Origin: Parietichytrium sp. I65-24A
Taxonomy: Eukaryota > Sar > Bigyra > Thraustochytrida > Thraustochytriidae
NCBI GenBank assembly: GCA_012862575.1
Contig: BLSF01000013.1
Span: forward strand, 496,001-560,000
DNA length: 64,000 bases
Direction: 5' to 3'
Made by a program: the position numbers and the translations under genes. Under the pieces are notes generated by a model that was given only the letters and a program-made list of their open reading frames with translations, did no database searches and was not told where the DNA came from. Numbering within the stretch: the stretch's first letter is position 1; every line of letters starts with the position of its first letter. Positions 29,897 through 39,593 of the stretch are shown here, piece by piece.

Positions 29897-30408
29897 ATGG
29901 AGGGAGACGCGAAGACGGAGAGCGTGTCTTTGAAAGATTTGCACGAAGGTGAGTCAAAGCTCTGCTTAGTGTTTTGCCACGAGCTGAAGTATGTATGTGT
30001 GTGGGGGGGACGGGGGTTGCTGACGAATGAGTTGTGGCGTGCGGCGTAGCTGTGTCGGAAGCGCTGAACGCAAGGGGCATTTCGGACCTGGTCAAGGCCA
30101 GGCTTAAGGCGGAGATCTTTGATGTCTTGGAGGGTGAAGGGGTTCCCAAACCACCGACACCAACCACCGAGAGCTTTGTGATCAATGAGCTTTTCCGAGA
30201 GTATCTGTCTTTTCATGGCTACAATCACACCCTTTCGGTGTTCCTGTCAGAGACTGGGCAGCCACGAGACTCGCCGCTGCCCCGCATGATGATGGCCCAC
30301 GATTTGAACTTGCGAGATCAAATGTTTCAAAGAGACGGATCTCAGCCGACACCTCTAATATACAGTCTCGTGCAAGGCGCGCGAAAGTCTGGTGAGTCCG
30401 CGCCGTGA
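29897..30408 (+). CDS. CEP20: FOR20/CEP20 (FOPNL) centriolar LisH protein, at least one intron
   Basis: Exon 1 is 29897-29948, the intron 29949-30049 (GTGAGT...CGTAG, 101 bp) and exon 2 30050-30408; 136 aa. The joined protein reads LKDLHEAVSEALNARGISDLVKARLKAEIFDVLEGEG, then a LisH motif, INELFREYLSFHGYNHTLSVFLSETGQP, and MMAHDLNL. This matches the small FOP-related protein FOR20, needed for basal-body docking and cilium formation. The last codons GESAP lie over a good donor (TCTG/GTGAGT at about 30391). A further C-terminal exon is therefore likely, and the true protein may be longer (human is about 174 aa). I could not fix the acceptor. Confidence 0.85.
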
Positions 30409-31384
30409 GCTCAACTAACTTTCAAAGCTGCATTTCAAAGACCTGTGTTTGTTTGTGGCGATTTTGGTTCTCAACGATGCCCCTGTAAAGCAAGCTCACG
30501 GGCATCGATCGCGTCACTTGAAGACTCTCCTACATTGCTTGCAATTTGTTAGCCTAGCAATTCAAACATAACAAGAACCTCAATTTTGATCCGATTGTGA
30601 CTATGTCGTCCTCGAGCCGAACAGCTTAGCTACCTTCAAAGTTGCCGCAAGCCATGTCCCTAATACAGTCACAAAACGACGTTTCCAAAGACAACAACAT
30701 TTCATTCACACATGCCCCCTTGCCATGAAGAACAAGAAGGAAGGGTTCATTTTTCCATCCTTTTCGCAGCAAGTAAAAAGATAGCGTTCAACACAGCTCT
30801 CTCTTCCACCCACTACCGCTTCGTTTCCCTTTTCACACAGTTAATTCCGAGACATTCAATCTATGTCAGTAAGCTTACACCAACTTTGAAAACGGACGCT
30901 CTTAGAGGACTACACGAACATTACTCCGTTGCCTATCTCCGCTCCTACTGCGTTTGAAAAAAAAGAGGCCCTAAGCACCACCTACTCAACATTAATGACC
31001 GCTTTAAAAAACAAGGACTCTTAACCAATTCGTAGCCAAGTCTTACTTCACTGTGCGCACCATAATTGCTCCTCCAAGTGTCCTCGCTGCAGTCCGCGTA
31101 CGTCTCGTTGTAAATCTCGTTGTACGGTTGCACGCCGCGGCTTAATCAGGAGACTGTTTATAGTCGTAGCGCGCCCTCGGTCTCCTAGTGCACGCGTGAA
31201 AGGACGAACGCAAAGCCATTCGTCCCAGTAGAAGCGAAAGATCCAAGACTCCATCCATCCCCAGCGCATCTTACTGGCCGTGGGTACGCGAGTACACGAG
31301 TACGCGAGTACGCTACAAAGGAAGAGGCAAGGCTGAGCGTACGCGGTTGTGAATCGCAAAAAAAATTGGAGGGAGCGGCGGAAG
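30409..31384. other. Intergenic; may hold the last exon of FOR20
   Basis: The 5' part may be an intron of FOR20; a candidate acceptor CTTTTCGCAG lies near 30768. The remainder precedes the CSPP1-like gene and contains repeated ACGCGAGT/ACACGAGT units at 31285-31312. No independent gene is recognised. Confidence 0.4.
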
Positions 31385-34300
31385 ATGTTGCGTGGACTGT
31401 CGGAGCCAGCGGTGGGTCAGCGCAGTGTGCGCAGCAGCTTGGGGTTTGACGCGGACCAAGATGTGTTTGAGCGTCTTGTGAAAGAGGAGATGGACCGGCA
31501 GCTGGGCGAAGTGAGACGCAAGTACCAGGCGCAAGGCGGCGGCGCCGACGAGAACCGTGACTCGAACCGAATTCACGACTATCCCACGGCCGAAGAGGCC
31601 TTTCGTGCCGCGGAGCTTGAAACCGATGGCGGGTTCAGAGGCGGGCGACGAGTCGCGGGTGGCCCGTATGGCCCGTATGGGCCAAGTGGCGTAAAGGGGC
31701 CAAGCGCGACGAGTGGTCCGAGTGGAATAATTGGGCAAGGGACATGGGAGGACAGGGGGATGCTTCCCGATCGCTTTCGAGGAGAAGAGGGCCTTGGACC
31801 TAAGCAAAGTGGTTTTGGAAGCCGCGAGCGGGAAGATGTGGGAAGAGGGTACCAAGACGATTTATCGAGAGGATTTCATACTGCTAGCGCGCGGGATATT
31901 ATTGGGGGCTCAGGTTGGCAAGCAGAAGAGCAGAAAAAACGAGAAGAGACGCAGAAAAAGTTGCAGTACCAGCGCGAACTGGACAAGCAATTAGAAGAAA
32001 AGCGCACCCGTTCAGCCGCAGATCCGCTGCCTGGAAGGACCTCTAACTATGGAGCGGTGGCGAACACCAAACAAGTGTCCTCTGCACCTTACTTGCCATC
32101 AAGCTCCATTCTTCCTCTCGGCGCTGGAGAGAGCGAATCCCTGAGACAGCGCCAGGCCGAGAAAAAGCAAGAATATCAACGTGAGCTGGATCGTCAGGTA
32201 GAGGAGAGGAGGAATCGCCAGGTGCAGGAGCAGCAACGAAATAGCGGGCCATTTCCTGGCTCGTATTCTCGCGCGGAAAACCCCGCATATTCTAACAACC
32301 AGCGGTCTGTGATACCGCTCGGCGGCGGACTAGATGACGACAAATTGAAGCGCGAGGCTGAGCGCAGGAAGAAAGAGGAGTATGCCAAGATACTGGACGA
32401 GCAAATGCGCGAGCGCGAGGCTCGAAAGAAGCGGGAAAAGAGAGAGCAGGAGGAATATGACCGCAGATATGGCGGCGAAAATGTTGGCAGCCTCTCCCCT
32501 ATCAACATCGGTCAAAGCAACTCGCCAACTCTCCAGAATTCTATGCGCCATGATTATGGGTTTGGCCAACAGCAGCCTGTGCGAGAAGCCTCGCAACACC
32601 TCAACAATGAGTGGATGCGAGAGCCTTCTGCAGCACAACCTGGGCCACCCAACTCAGACTTTGGCGGTCAGGTGTCAGCCGATCCTTACAACATTGGCTC
32701 CGACCCAAAGCATGAGTACAATGAAGATCAACGACTCTCGCCCGGCCTTAGGCAAGCTGACGGCTACTTGCACAATCGCGCGAGATTTAGATTTGATCGT
32801 CTGGATCCAAACGAGCAAGACATGATTATAAGGAAGCAGCTTCAGCAACAACAGCAACAGCAGTCTCTGAACGAACAGATGGAAGAGCGAAAACGACGTG
32901 CTGAGGAAGAGAAACGTCGAGAGGCTGAGTTTGAGGCTGCCGAGCAAGAGCGGATACAACGTGACAGGGAGGAACTTCAGAAGGTGTACGACAGGGAGAC
33001 TGGGAAAACAGCATTGCAGGACTCTGGTCGTTTGCGAAGTCCTGGGCGTGCCCAAGATTCTGCGCGTTCACAGTCACAATATCAGCACCAGCAACAACTA
33101 CGCCATCAGCAAAATTTGTGGGGTGGGGAGACGGATTCCCATAAGCCACCTTTCTTGGACGAGGCCGGCAATAGCAACCCGCAGCATTCTTCTCAAACTA
33201 GACAAAATAGCTGGCCAAGTGAACACCCACAATCTGACCATGACTTTCGAAGTAGCAGTCTTTCGCCTTCTCGAGCGGAAAGTTCGCGAACAAATGGCAG
33301 TCGTTCACCTTTGCGTGAAGAGGACAATCAACTGTCTCAAGAAATCAGCTCAAAGCGCGAGGAGGTCCTGCGAATGAGGAAAGAGCGCGAGGAACTGGAG
33401 TTGGAACTCAATCGTCAAAAGCAACAGATCCGGGAATTGATGGAAATGCAGAAACGGCTGAGTCCGCAGAACCCACGCCCAACATCAGCTGCACACTTCA
33501 CTAGCCAGTCTCCGCGACAGGACAGGAATGACGAATATGCAGTTGGTGACAAGATACGTCCATCGCCAACATTTTTGTCTCCGAGAAAGGTCAGAGGGGA
33601 GGACTGGGAGCACGCGACAGCAAACATCTCTCCATCATCTAACCGGGGCAGGCCCCACGATTATCAGCAGCTCAAAGAGCTGTCGAAGCGCGACAGGAAG
33701 CCTCCACCAAAGTCAAACACCTTGCGCTCTGTCGAGTTCGAGAAAAGCATGCCTTCGCACTCCGAGCTGTTCAAGAATCGAGTAGTGCCACAGAGCTTTT
33801 TGGACACGCAACATCGTCGATTCCCAGCAGTTGACGAGGAAGATACAGTATTCAGCGATCAAGAGGAGGAACTATTGCGAAGCGACGATGATGATTACGA
33901 TTCTGACGACCCAAGTTTGGTGGAAAAGTCGCTACCTTGTGCCAGCCGCTTCTTTGTCTATGTGTCGACACCTTCAGAGGATGCGGGCGAGGTAGAGGCT
34001 GAAATGTCTAAGGGTTTAAATTCTGTGGGCCTCAGTGCGATGGTCGAGGAGGAGGAGGAGATTGTGGAGTCCGTTCCACCAACTCCTCTGAAGATGGACA
34101 TGAAGCCATCACTAACCTCTGGGTCTCATTCTGCGCGTTCTGAGAGAGTTCCGGTCACGCCGGAGCCTGTGCGGGCTAATGGCAAGTCCTCCCAAGTGCA
34201 GAGCGCACGAGAGCCACTCTGGAATCCGCCAAGCCGGCAGTCGTCGCGCCGTTCTTTCGACTCCGAGGAAGAGGACCAGGAAACCTTGATGAACGATCTG

Positions 34301-34933
34301 GAGCAAAGTAGGGCGAGAACTGCACAAGCCGCGAGAATGGCATTGCAGCGCGCATCTGCGAAATCTGACGACGAGGAAAGCAGCGCGAGCAAGTCAAAAC
34401 GGGAGAAGGATGCCACGCGTTCTCCGAGAACTCCATCTTCTCCGTCAGACTCGGAGTCAGTCTCATCATCAACTTCAATGAGCTCAAGCGGTGGCTCCTT
34501 GTCAAGCTCGGACCTCTCATCATCGACGTCATCTTCGTCCTCCCTATCCGACTCGTCTTATCACGTTTCCTCATACAACTCAAAACGACCACAGTCAAAC
34601 TCCATTGCAAACGGAGCGATCCCGCGCATCGGAAAAGAGGTGGAGCCGCCAAAAGTGCGCACTCCTGACCGCAAATCGGATGCTGCCAAAGGCAATGTTA
34701 GAGCCAAACAAAACGCCCCTCAGCAAAAGTGGGAACCGTTCAAGGTCTATCGTAACGTGAGCTCCGAGGGCGGTGCTCTGAAAGCTCTTGAGAGCGCTGC
34801 TCGGTCTCGAGACAAGGACGGCGATAGCGGGGACTATTCTGAAGAATTTAGTGAGGACGAATACGTCGCGTACGGCTCCGACTCTGACAATTTAAAGCAG
34901 AGCAGCCGCGTCGCCGAGCCCGAGGCAGCCTAA
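31385..34933 (+). CDS. Large coiled-coil protein, CSPP1-like (centrosome/cilium)
   Basis: 1,182 aa from the ATG at 31385 (the longer frame starts with GTG), single exon. Three copies of a motif of type KKxxYxxELDxQxEER occur near residues 192 (LQYQRELDKQLEEKR), 262 (QEYQRELDRQVEERR) and 330 (EEYAKILDEQMRERE). They alternate with disordered spacers. Long charged helices follow near 490-560 and 660-710. The end is acidic with DYSEEFSEDEYVAYG and is preceded by a poly-Ser tract near 1030. The repeated Y-x2-x-LD-x-Q motif and helix-rich layout are those of CSPP1, a microtubule-associated ciliary protein. Similarity of low-complexity helices can mislead, so the family call is moderate. It follows FOR20 on the same strand. 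Confidence 0.6.
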   Translation: MLRGLSEPAVGQRSVRSSLGFDADQDVFERLVKEEMDRQLGEVRRKYQAQGGGADENRDSNRIHDYPTAEEAFRAAELETDGGFRGGRRVAGGPYGPYGPSGVKGPSATSGPSGIIGQGTWEDRGMLPDRFRGEEGLGPKQSGFGSREREDVGRGYQDDLSRGFHTASARDIIGGSGWQAEEQKKREETQKKLQYQRELDKQLEEKRTRSAADPLPGRTSNYGAVANTKQVSSAPYLPSSSILPLGAGESESLRQRQAEKKQEYQRELDRQVEERRNRQVQEQQRNSGPFPGSYSRAENPAYSNNQRSVIPLGGGLDDDKLKREAERRKKEEYAKILDEQMREREARKKREKREQEEYDRRYGGENVGSLSPINIGQSNSPTLQNSMRHDYGFGQQQPVREASQHLNNEWMREPSAAQPGPPNSDFGGQVSADPYNIGSDPKHEYNEDQRLSPGLRQADGYLHNRARFRFDRLDPNEQDMIIRKQLQQQQQQQSLNEQMEERKRRAEEEKRREAEFEAAEQERIQRDREELQKVYDRETGKTALQDSGRLRSPGRAQDSARSQSQYQHQQQLRHQQNLWGGETDSHKPPFLDEAGNSNPQHSSQTRQNSWPSEHPQSDHDFRSSSLSPSRAESSRTNGSRSPLREEDNQLSQEISSKREEVLRMRKEREELELELNRQKQQIRELMEMQKRLSPQNPRPTSAAHFTSQSPRQDRNDEYAVGDKIRPSPTFLSPRKVRGEDWEHATANISPSSNRGRPHDYQQLKELSKRDRKPPPKSNTLRSVEFEKSMPSHSELFKNRVVPQSFLDTQHRRFPAVDEEDTVFSDQEEELLRSDDDDYDSDDPSLVEKSLPCASRFFVYVSTPSEDAGEVEAEMSKGLNSVGLSAMVEEEEEIVESVPPTPLKMDMKPSLTSGSHSARSERVPVTPEPVRANGKSSQVQSAREPLWNPPSRQSSRRSFDSEEEDQETLMNDLEQSRARTAQAARMALQRASAKSDDEESSASKSKREKDATRSPRTPSSPSDSESVSSSTSMSSSGGSLSSSDLSSSTSSSSSLSDSSYHVSSYNSKRPQSNSIANGAIPRIGKEVEPPKVRTPDRKSDAAKGNVRAKQNAPQQKWEPFKVYRNVSSEGGALKALESAARSRDKDGDSGDYSEEFSEDEYVAYGSDSDNLKQSSRVAEPEAA

Positions 34934-35164
34934 GGAAGATGCTGTTTTGATGTCCTCTTCTAGAGACGTCAACTGTTCTCATCAATGTGTTTCATTATTT
35001 CTCTTTCTATATTAAAAAATAAAACAACGGGAAAGAAATTGATTTCCAAAAAGAAATAGAGCAGGGATAGAATAAAACGATATGCCATCTTTCACTTTTA
35101 GTACTACATCAGGACATCTGTATCTCAGAGATTCTGCTCGCGGTTCTCACTCTCACTCTCACTC
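34934..35164. other. Convergent 3' region
   Basis: A short spacer of 231 bp between the CSPP1-like and CHMP1 stops. It contains A-rich runs and a CTCACT repeat (35145-35168) directly at the CHMP1 stop. No gene is recognised. Confidence 0.5.
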
Positions 35165-35779
35165 TCACTGGTTGAGTGCAGCAAATCTAGCCTCCAGATC
35201 GTTCGAGTCGGCGACCTTCTCTTTTTGGGCAGGGGCTTTGGTGGAAACAAGGCCAGCCTCGTCCAGCTCCGCGGACACTTGCAGGCCGTGTTCGTCGGCG
35301 ACCATCTGGATGAGTTCAGAAACTTCGGTCTCTGGAGTGACACCAGCCGTGGTGCTGTCGATCGCGTTGTCCATGTAAGCGGTGCGGACATCGAGATCCT
35401 CAAAGTTGGACTCGAATTTGTCCATCACTTTGCCGATCTTCTCGGCGTCCATAGTCTTGAGTACCTTGTCCATTCCCTGAACGGTTTTTGTCATATTCTT
35501 GGTCAGTCTTCCCATGCTAATAGCCGTGCTCACCCTCTGGGACACCGCTTCGATCCTGGAGGAGAGTCTCAAATAATTCAGCGCCTGATTCTTGTCCCGA
35601 ATTGAATTTTGCGCGTATATCTTGGCGCCCTCGATATCGCCCTTCTCGATGCACGTCTTGAGCTTGTCCTTGGCCAGCTTGGAGTTCTTCTCGCACTTTT
35701 TCGACTCCCGCTGCAGCTGCTTGGCCGTGAGCCGCAGCTCTATCAGCTGCTTTTGCATCGCGGACTCCGCATTTCCCAT
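35165..35779 (-). CDS. CHMP1: ESCRT-III subunit CHMP1 (Vps46/Did2)
   Basis: 204 aa, ATG at 35779, single exon. The product is a basic N-terminal helical hairpin (LIELRLTAKQLQRESKKCEKNSKLAKDKLK), then AKIYAQNSIRDKNQALNYLRLSSRIEAVSQRV, and an acidic C-terminal half. The last residues DLEARFAALNQ form the MIM1 helix that docks on the MIT domain of the ATPase Vps4. CHMP1 acts late in ESCRT-III filaments for multivesicular bodies and abscission. The length is normal for the family. The 5' flank has a pyrimidine microsatellite (35894-35939). Confidence 0.95.
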   Translation of the reverse strand: MGNAESAMQKQLIELRLTAKQLQRESKKCEKNSKLAKDKLKTCIEKGDIEGAKIYAQNSIRDKNQALNYLRLSSRIEAVSQRVSTAISMGRLTKNMTKTVQGMDKVLKTMDAEKIGKVMDKFESNFEDLDVRTAYMDNAIDSTTAGVTPETEVSELIQMVADEHGLQVSAELDEAGLVSTKAPAQKEKVADSNDLEARFAALNQ

Positions 35780-36577
35780 CTTGATCTGACTGACTAACCG
35801 CGCGCCGCCTCTCCTGTCTTACCACGCTCTCTGCTCGCTCCACTCTTTCCTCTTTTCTCTCTCCTGTCTCTCCTGTCGCTCTGTTCCTCGACTGCTCTCT
35901 CTTTCTCTCTCTCTCTCTCTTTCTCTCTTTCTCTCTCTTGCTTCTTCGTCTCTCACTTTCTCTCACTTACTGTTCCCACTGTATCATTTCACTCTGCTAA
36001 CTCTGCTAATGCTTTAATTAAAGGGCTTCTTACGCCTCTTCTAGAGGCAGAAAGCGTAGCATCTTCTAGCGCTGTGTGTCAGAGGCGTAGGAAGTGCGAG
36101 TCGGGTAAGACCGGATAGCGTGGCAGTAGCCTAATGCCCTGGTCCAACGTCTACGAGTTTGCTGGAAGTGGTATAGCTTGGGGTGAGAGCTGGATTAGAG
36201 ATGGTTTTCAGTAGGGTTTGATAGGCGCGGGTAAGGGAGTGCAGTTTGGCACTGACTTTGCTGGGACTCGGGGACTATGGAGTATTTAGCGACTGAGCTA
36301 GGACTGAAGGGCTAGCTTGTTAAAGGCATGGTAGGATCATTTACTGTGGATACTGGACTGAGTAGGAAGGGGAGTGCTACTGAAAGCTATGTTCAATTAT
36401 GCCAAGGGTGGGAGACAAATGGACCGGGTAGGAAATGCTATTCATTGCAATAGAAGATGCCCGACTGGAACTTCTCGCGGAGTTGGTTAAGCAAATGCTA
36501 GCCTTCCTTGAAGGCTTATCTGAAAGACTAACGGGAGCGGTAACCATTTGCGGCTACTGAACCCACACGACTGAACC
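35780..36577. other. Intergenic 5' of CHMP1
   Basis: This holds the CHMP1 promoter side with a CT/TTCT microsatellite (35894-35939), then ordinary spacer without recognisable genes up to the start of duplicated segment C. Confidence 0.5.
35894..35939. repeat. CT/TTCT microsatellite
   Basis: A pyrimidine-only tract of about 46 nt, 115-160 bases upstream of the CHMP1 start codon. Similar tracts precede several genes in this window. Confidence 0.85.
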
Positions 36578-37139
36578 TAGCAGGAAGTGAATTACCGAAA
36601 TTTATTCGAAGAGCCTGACGAGTCTGACAGGTGTTCAGCTGTGATATTCATCGCCATGCGTGTCGCGTGTGCCCCTGCGATTCCGAATAGATCCGGCATT
36701 TTCGAGACTTCGGAACTTTTCATATCTGCTCAATGTTCTGGATTCTGAAGAAAGAAAGATACCGCAAACATACGTTGGTACCACGGAGTACGTCGAAGAG
36801 ACGCTGACGGCACGGGTGTCCATTTCTCAGGAGACTCAGGAGCGAGGCTTTGTAGGTTTTCAGAGCTGATGTAGTTCAGGCCAGTTGACCTTGGCCTTTG
36901 CCCATGGAACGAGTCACCACGCGTTCTGGCACTTGCCCTTTTGGTCGCATGCGATCGTGAGGAGGTTTTCCGAGTTGCGCTGCTTACGAATGCAGGAATA
37001 TTGGTTTGGCAAGTTTCTGTCCTTACAAGAACCAAGGATAGTCGAACATTGCCAATTCGAGAACTCTTCAAGGTCGATGGTCTGGTGTTCTTTTTGTGGC
37101 GCGAGTGCGCTACAGTAATAAAGTTCAAGTCCATGAGGT

Positions 37140-37192
37140 CCACCCCACCTTCCGATAGGGTTTGTTTACGCTCTCACTTCGTGGCTTCACTT
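37140..37192. repeat. Dispersed ~52-bp element, copy 2
   Basis: This matches 3253-3303 with two small indels (TTTGTTTACGCTCTC here versus TTTGTTACGCTG). It lies about 140 bp beyond the stop of the truncated LC8 copy. An identical block at 38069-38121 is its counterpart in the duplicate. Confidence 0.75.
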
Positions 37193-37327
37193 ACATGAGG
37201 TCAGGTCACAGAGAGCAACGGAACCGGTTAATAAAGGTCCAAGAAAATTGCGTCTATTAGAAATACGTGGGCTTCATGTTTACAGCAGGTCATTGCGAAC
37301 TCGTGCACGCGAGACTATTCAGGGCGA

Positions 37328-37505
37328 CTACGATGTTTTGAAGCATGTGATGTAGTTCTTCCGAAAATAAAAGTGCCAGTATGTCTTGGCCGAGCAAGTG
37401 AATTGTGCCGAATATGACTGCCCAACAATAACCATCCAATTTGGTCCGTGATTGTAATCCAAGAGTTCTTTAAGGTACTTTGAAAGCAAGCTCGCCTCCC
37501 TCTCC
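37328..37505 (-). pseudogene. Truncated duplicate of the LC8 dynein light chain gene
   Basis: The C-terminal 58 codons and stop of the gene at 38257-38589 are repeated here and end at the N at 37506. There is no start codon. It is most likely an assembly artefact, not a biological pseudogene, because the repeated block ends exactly at the join. Confidence 0.85.
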
Positions 37506-37506
37506 N
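37506..37506. other. Assembly join (single N)
   Basis: One N lies exactly between two 928-bp copies, as at 5998. Confidence 0.88.
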
Positions 37507-38434
37507 TAGCAGGAAGTGAATTACCGAAATTTATTCGAAGAGCCTGACGAGTCTGACAGGTGTTCAGCTGTGATATTCATCGCCATGCGTGTCGCGTGTG
37601 CCCCTGCGATTCCGAATAGATCCGGCATTTTCGAGACTTCGGAACTTTTCATATCTGCTCAATGTTCTGGATTCTGAAGAAAGAAAGATACCGCAAACAT
37701 ACGTTGGTACCACGGAGTACGTCGAAGAGACGCTGACGGCACGGGTGTCCATTTCTCAGGAGACTCAGGAGCGAGGCTTTGTAGGTTTTCAGAGCTGATG
37801 TAGTTCAGGCCAGTTGACCTTGGCCTTTGCCCATGGAACGAGTCACCACGCGTTCTGGCACTTGCCCTTTTGGTCGCATGCGATCGTGAGGAGGTTTTCC
37901 GAGTTGCGCTGCTTACGAATGCAGGAATGTTGGTTTGGCAAGTTTCTGTCCTTACAAGAACCAAGGATAGTCGAACATTGCCAATTCGAGAACTCTTCAA
38001 GGTCGATGGTCTGGTGTTCTTTTTGTGGCGCGAGTGCGCTACAGTAATAAAGTTCAAGTCCATGAGGTCCACCCCACCTTCCGATAGGGTTTGTTTACGC
38101 TCTCACTTCGTGGCTTCACTTACATGAGGTCAGGTCACAGAGAGCAACGGAACCGGTTAATAAAGGTCCAAGAAAATTGCGTCTATTAGAAATACGTGGG
38201 CTTCATGTTTACAGCAGGTCATTGCGAACTCGTGCACGCGAGACTATTCAGGGCGACTACGATGTTTTGAAGCATGTGATGTAGTTCTTCCGAAAATAAA
38301 AGTGCCAGTATGTCTTGGCCGAGCAAGTGAATTGTGCCGAATATGACTGCCCAACAATAACCATCCAATTTGGTCCGTGATTGTAATCCAAGAGTTCTTT
38401 AAGGTACTTTGAAAGCAAGCTCGCCTCCCTCTCC
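37507..38434. repeat. Duplicated segment C, second copy (contig prefix)
   Basis: This is the counterpart of 36578-37505 (offset 929). Here the sequence continues into the complete LC8 gene, so this is the contig that extends rightwards. Confidence 0.93.
38069..38121. repeat. Dispersed ~52-bp element, copy 3
   Basis: Same sequence as 37140-37192, located in the second copy of segment C. It is not an independent insertion if the duplication is an assembly overlap. Confidence 0.75.
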
Positions 38435-38589
38435 TCCTTCGCTCTCTCGCTTGACTTTTCATACATATCGAACGCCTGCTTGCACAGCGCCACCACTTTA
38501 TCTCGTTGAGCAGCGTCCATGTCCGAGTGCGGCTGCTCGCTCAGTTGCTTGAGCGTCACATCCTCCAGTCTGCTCATCGAGGAGGTCAT
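38257..38589 (-). CDS. Dynein light chain, LC8 (DYNLL) type
   Basis: 110 aa, ATG at 38589 (a second Met at codon 5 is possible). The C-terminal half has GPNWMVIVGQSYSAQFTC, then KTYWHFYFRKNYITCFKTS. These are the beta strands of LC8 proteins: W-x-x-IVG, then a Tyr/Phe-rich strand and the final F-K-T/S. LC8 proteins are homodimers that bind dynein intermediate chains and many other partners. The N-terminus and the sequence between helices are longer and more divergent than cytoplasmic DYNLL1, so an axonemal outer-arm LC8 paralogue is possible. The 3' end is repeated at 37328. Confidence 0.88.
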   Translation of the reverse strand: MTSSMSRLEDVTLKQLSEQPHSDMDAAQRDKVVALCKQAFDMYEKSSERAKEEREASLLSKYLKELLDYNHGPNWMVIVGQSYSAQFTCSAKTYWHFYFRKNYITCFKTS

Positions 38590-39593
38590 CTTGCTCCAGA
38601 TTCAACGGCTCGGATGATCCCTCGTCAAAAAACAACACTGCCTCTCCGGCAGCAGACAGGCCGCTCTGCTTTACTCTTTCAAATCGCGCCGCTCTCTAAC
38701 GCCTCCACGTTCTCTTAGGCTGATCCTTGTTGCTGCGCCCTCCCCTCCAAGTCTCGCGTCTGTGCACGCTCCCTGCTTGAAGCCCAATTAAAAATAAACT
38801 TTCAATGAACAATCAGGTTGAACATTTACGTTCAGAACCCTACCAGCGCCTACCAGCCCCCTACCCACACCAGTTTAGGCTGACGAGTGGTAGCATGCGG
38901 TAGCGACCGTTGCACGGCACCCGCACGGCACCCTCCCGATTTAGAACAGAGAATCATTCGTTGTCGAACCGTAAGTGCAGATAAGAACCATTGTAACTTA
39001 AGTAGGGTTAATGTTTTAAGTAGACGGAGATTCCTGCTATCCACCGGTGCACACCTATGCTTTGAAGCGAGTCGTGTATTCTTGAAACTAGATACCATAT
39101 TGGTCGATGCACTGCGATGTGGGATTTAGTGATACAAGAACCCTCGAATATCTCCGAAGAACCGTGGTTCTTCATGAATCTTTTGTTCAACTTTGGCTGA
39201 GAGGCCGTATCCGTCGACAGAGAATGTCCAGTCTCGCAATGTTTCCGCTTTGTTCCGCCCACCCGGCTTAAAGCTTCGATTCATCTAAATTCCAGCCTTT
39301 CTCAAATCATGCACGCGAACATTGAAGTTCCGCCACTTTCATCCATTCATTCTTTCATTCAGAACATTCACTGTCAATGTTCATTCAAATACAAATGCAA
39401 ATGCAAAGGCAAAGGCGGCACCACCAGCACTACTAGTGTTAGTCAGTTGAGCGTCCTAGCAAGCTCTGGAAAGGATGAGCAGGATTGAGATGTTGTTTTG
39501 GCATGGCAAAGAGAGAGACTGTGAGCAGACCCCAAACGCGAAAGAGCAGAAGAGAGCAGAGAGCAGAAGAGAGCGAAGAAGGCAGGTAGCAAG
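38590..39593. other. Intergenic, divergent promoters
   Basis: This 1-kb spacer separates the LC8 and GST-like starts. Repeated CAAATGCAAATGC/CAAAGGCAAAGGC units lie near 39390-39418, and a purine tract directly precedes the GST-like start. No gene is recognised. Confidence 0.5.

Larger units (their letters stand above)
36578..37505. repeat. Duplicated segment C, first copy (contig suffix)
   Basis: 928 bp identical to 37507-38434 except for one substitution noticed (GGAATATTGG here, GGAATGTTGG in the other copy). The block stops at the N at 37506. It carries the 3' end and downstream region of the LC8 gene, cut off inside the coding sequence. It is best explained as an overlap between two contigs that was not merged. 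Confidence 0.93.

Noticed and set aside
36660-37198. Plus-strand frames in segment C (ERKIPQTYVGTTEYVEETL and REEVFRVALLTNAGILVWQV) as exons of a gene
   Set aside because: They look protein-like, but no convincing GT-AG intron joins the frames; the only candidates are about 30 nt, far shorter than the other introns. No family is recognised.
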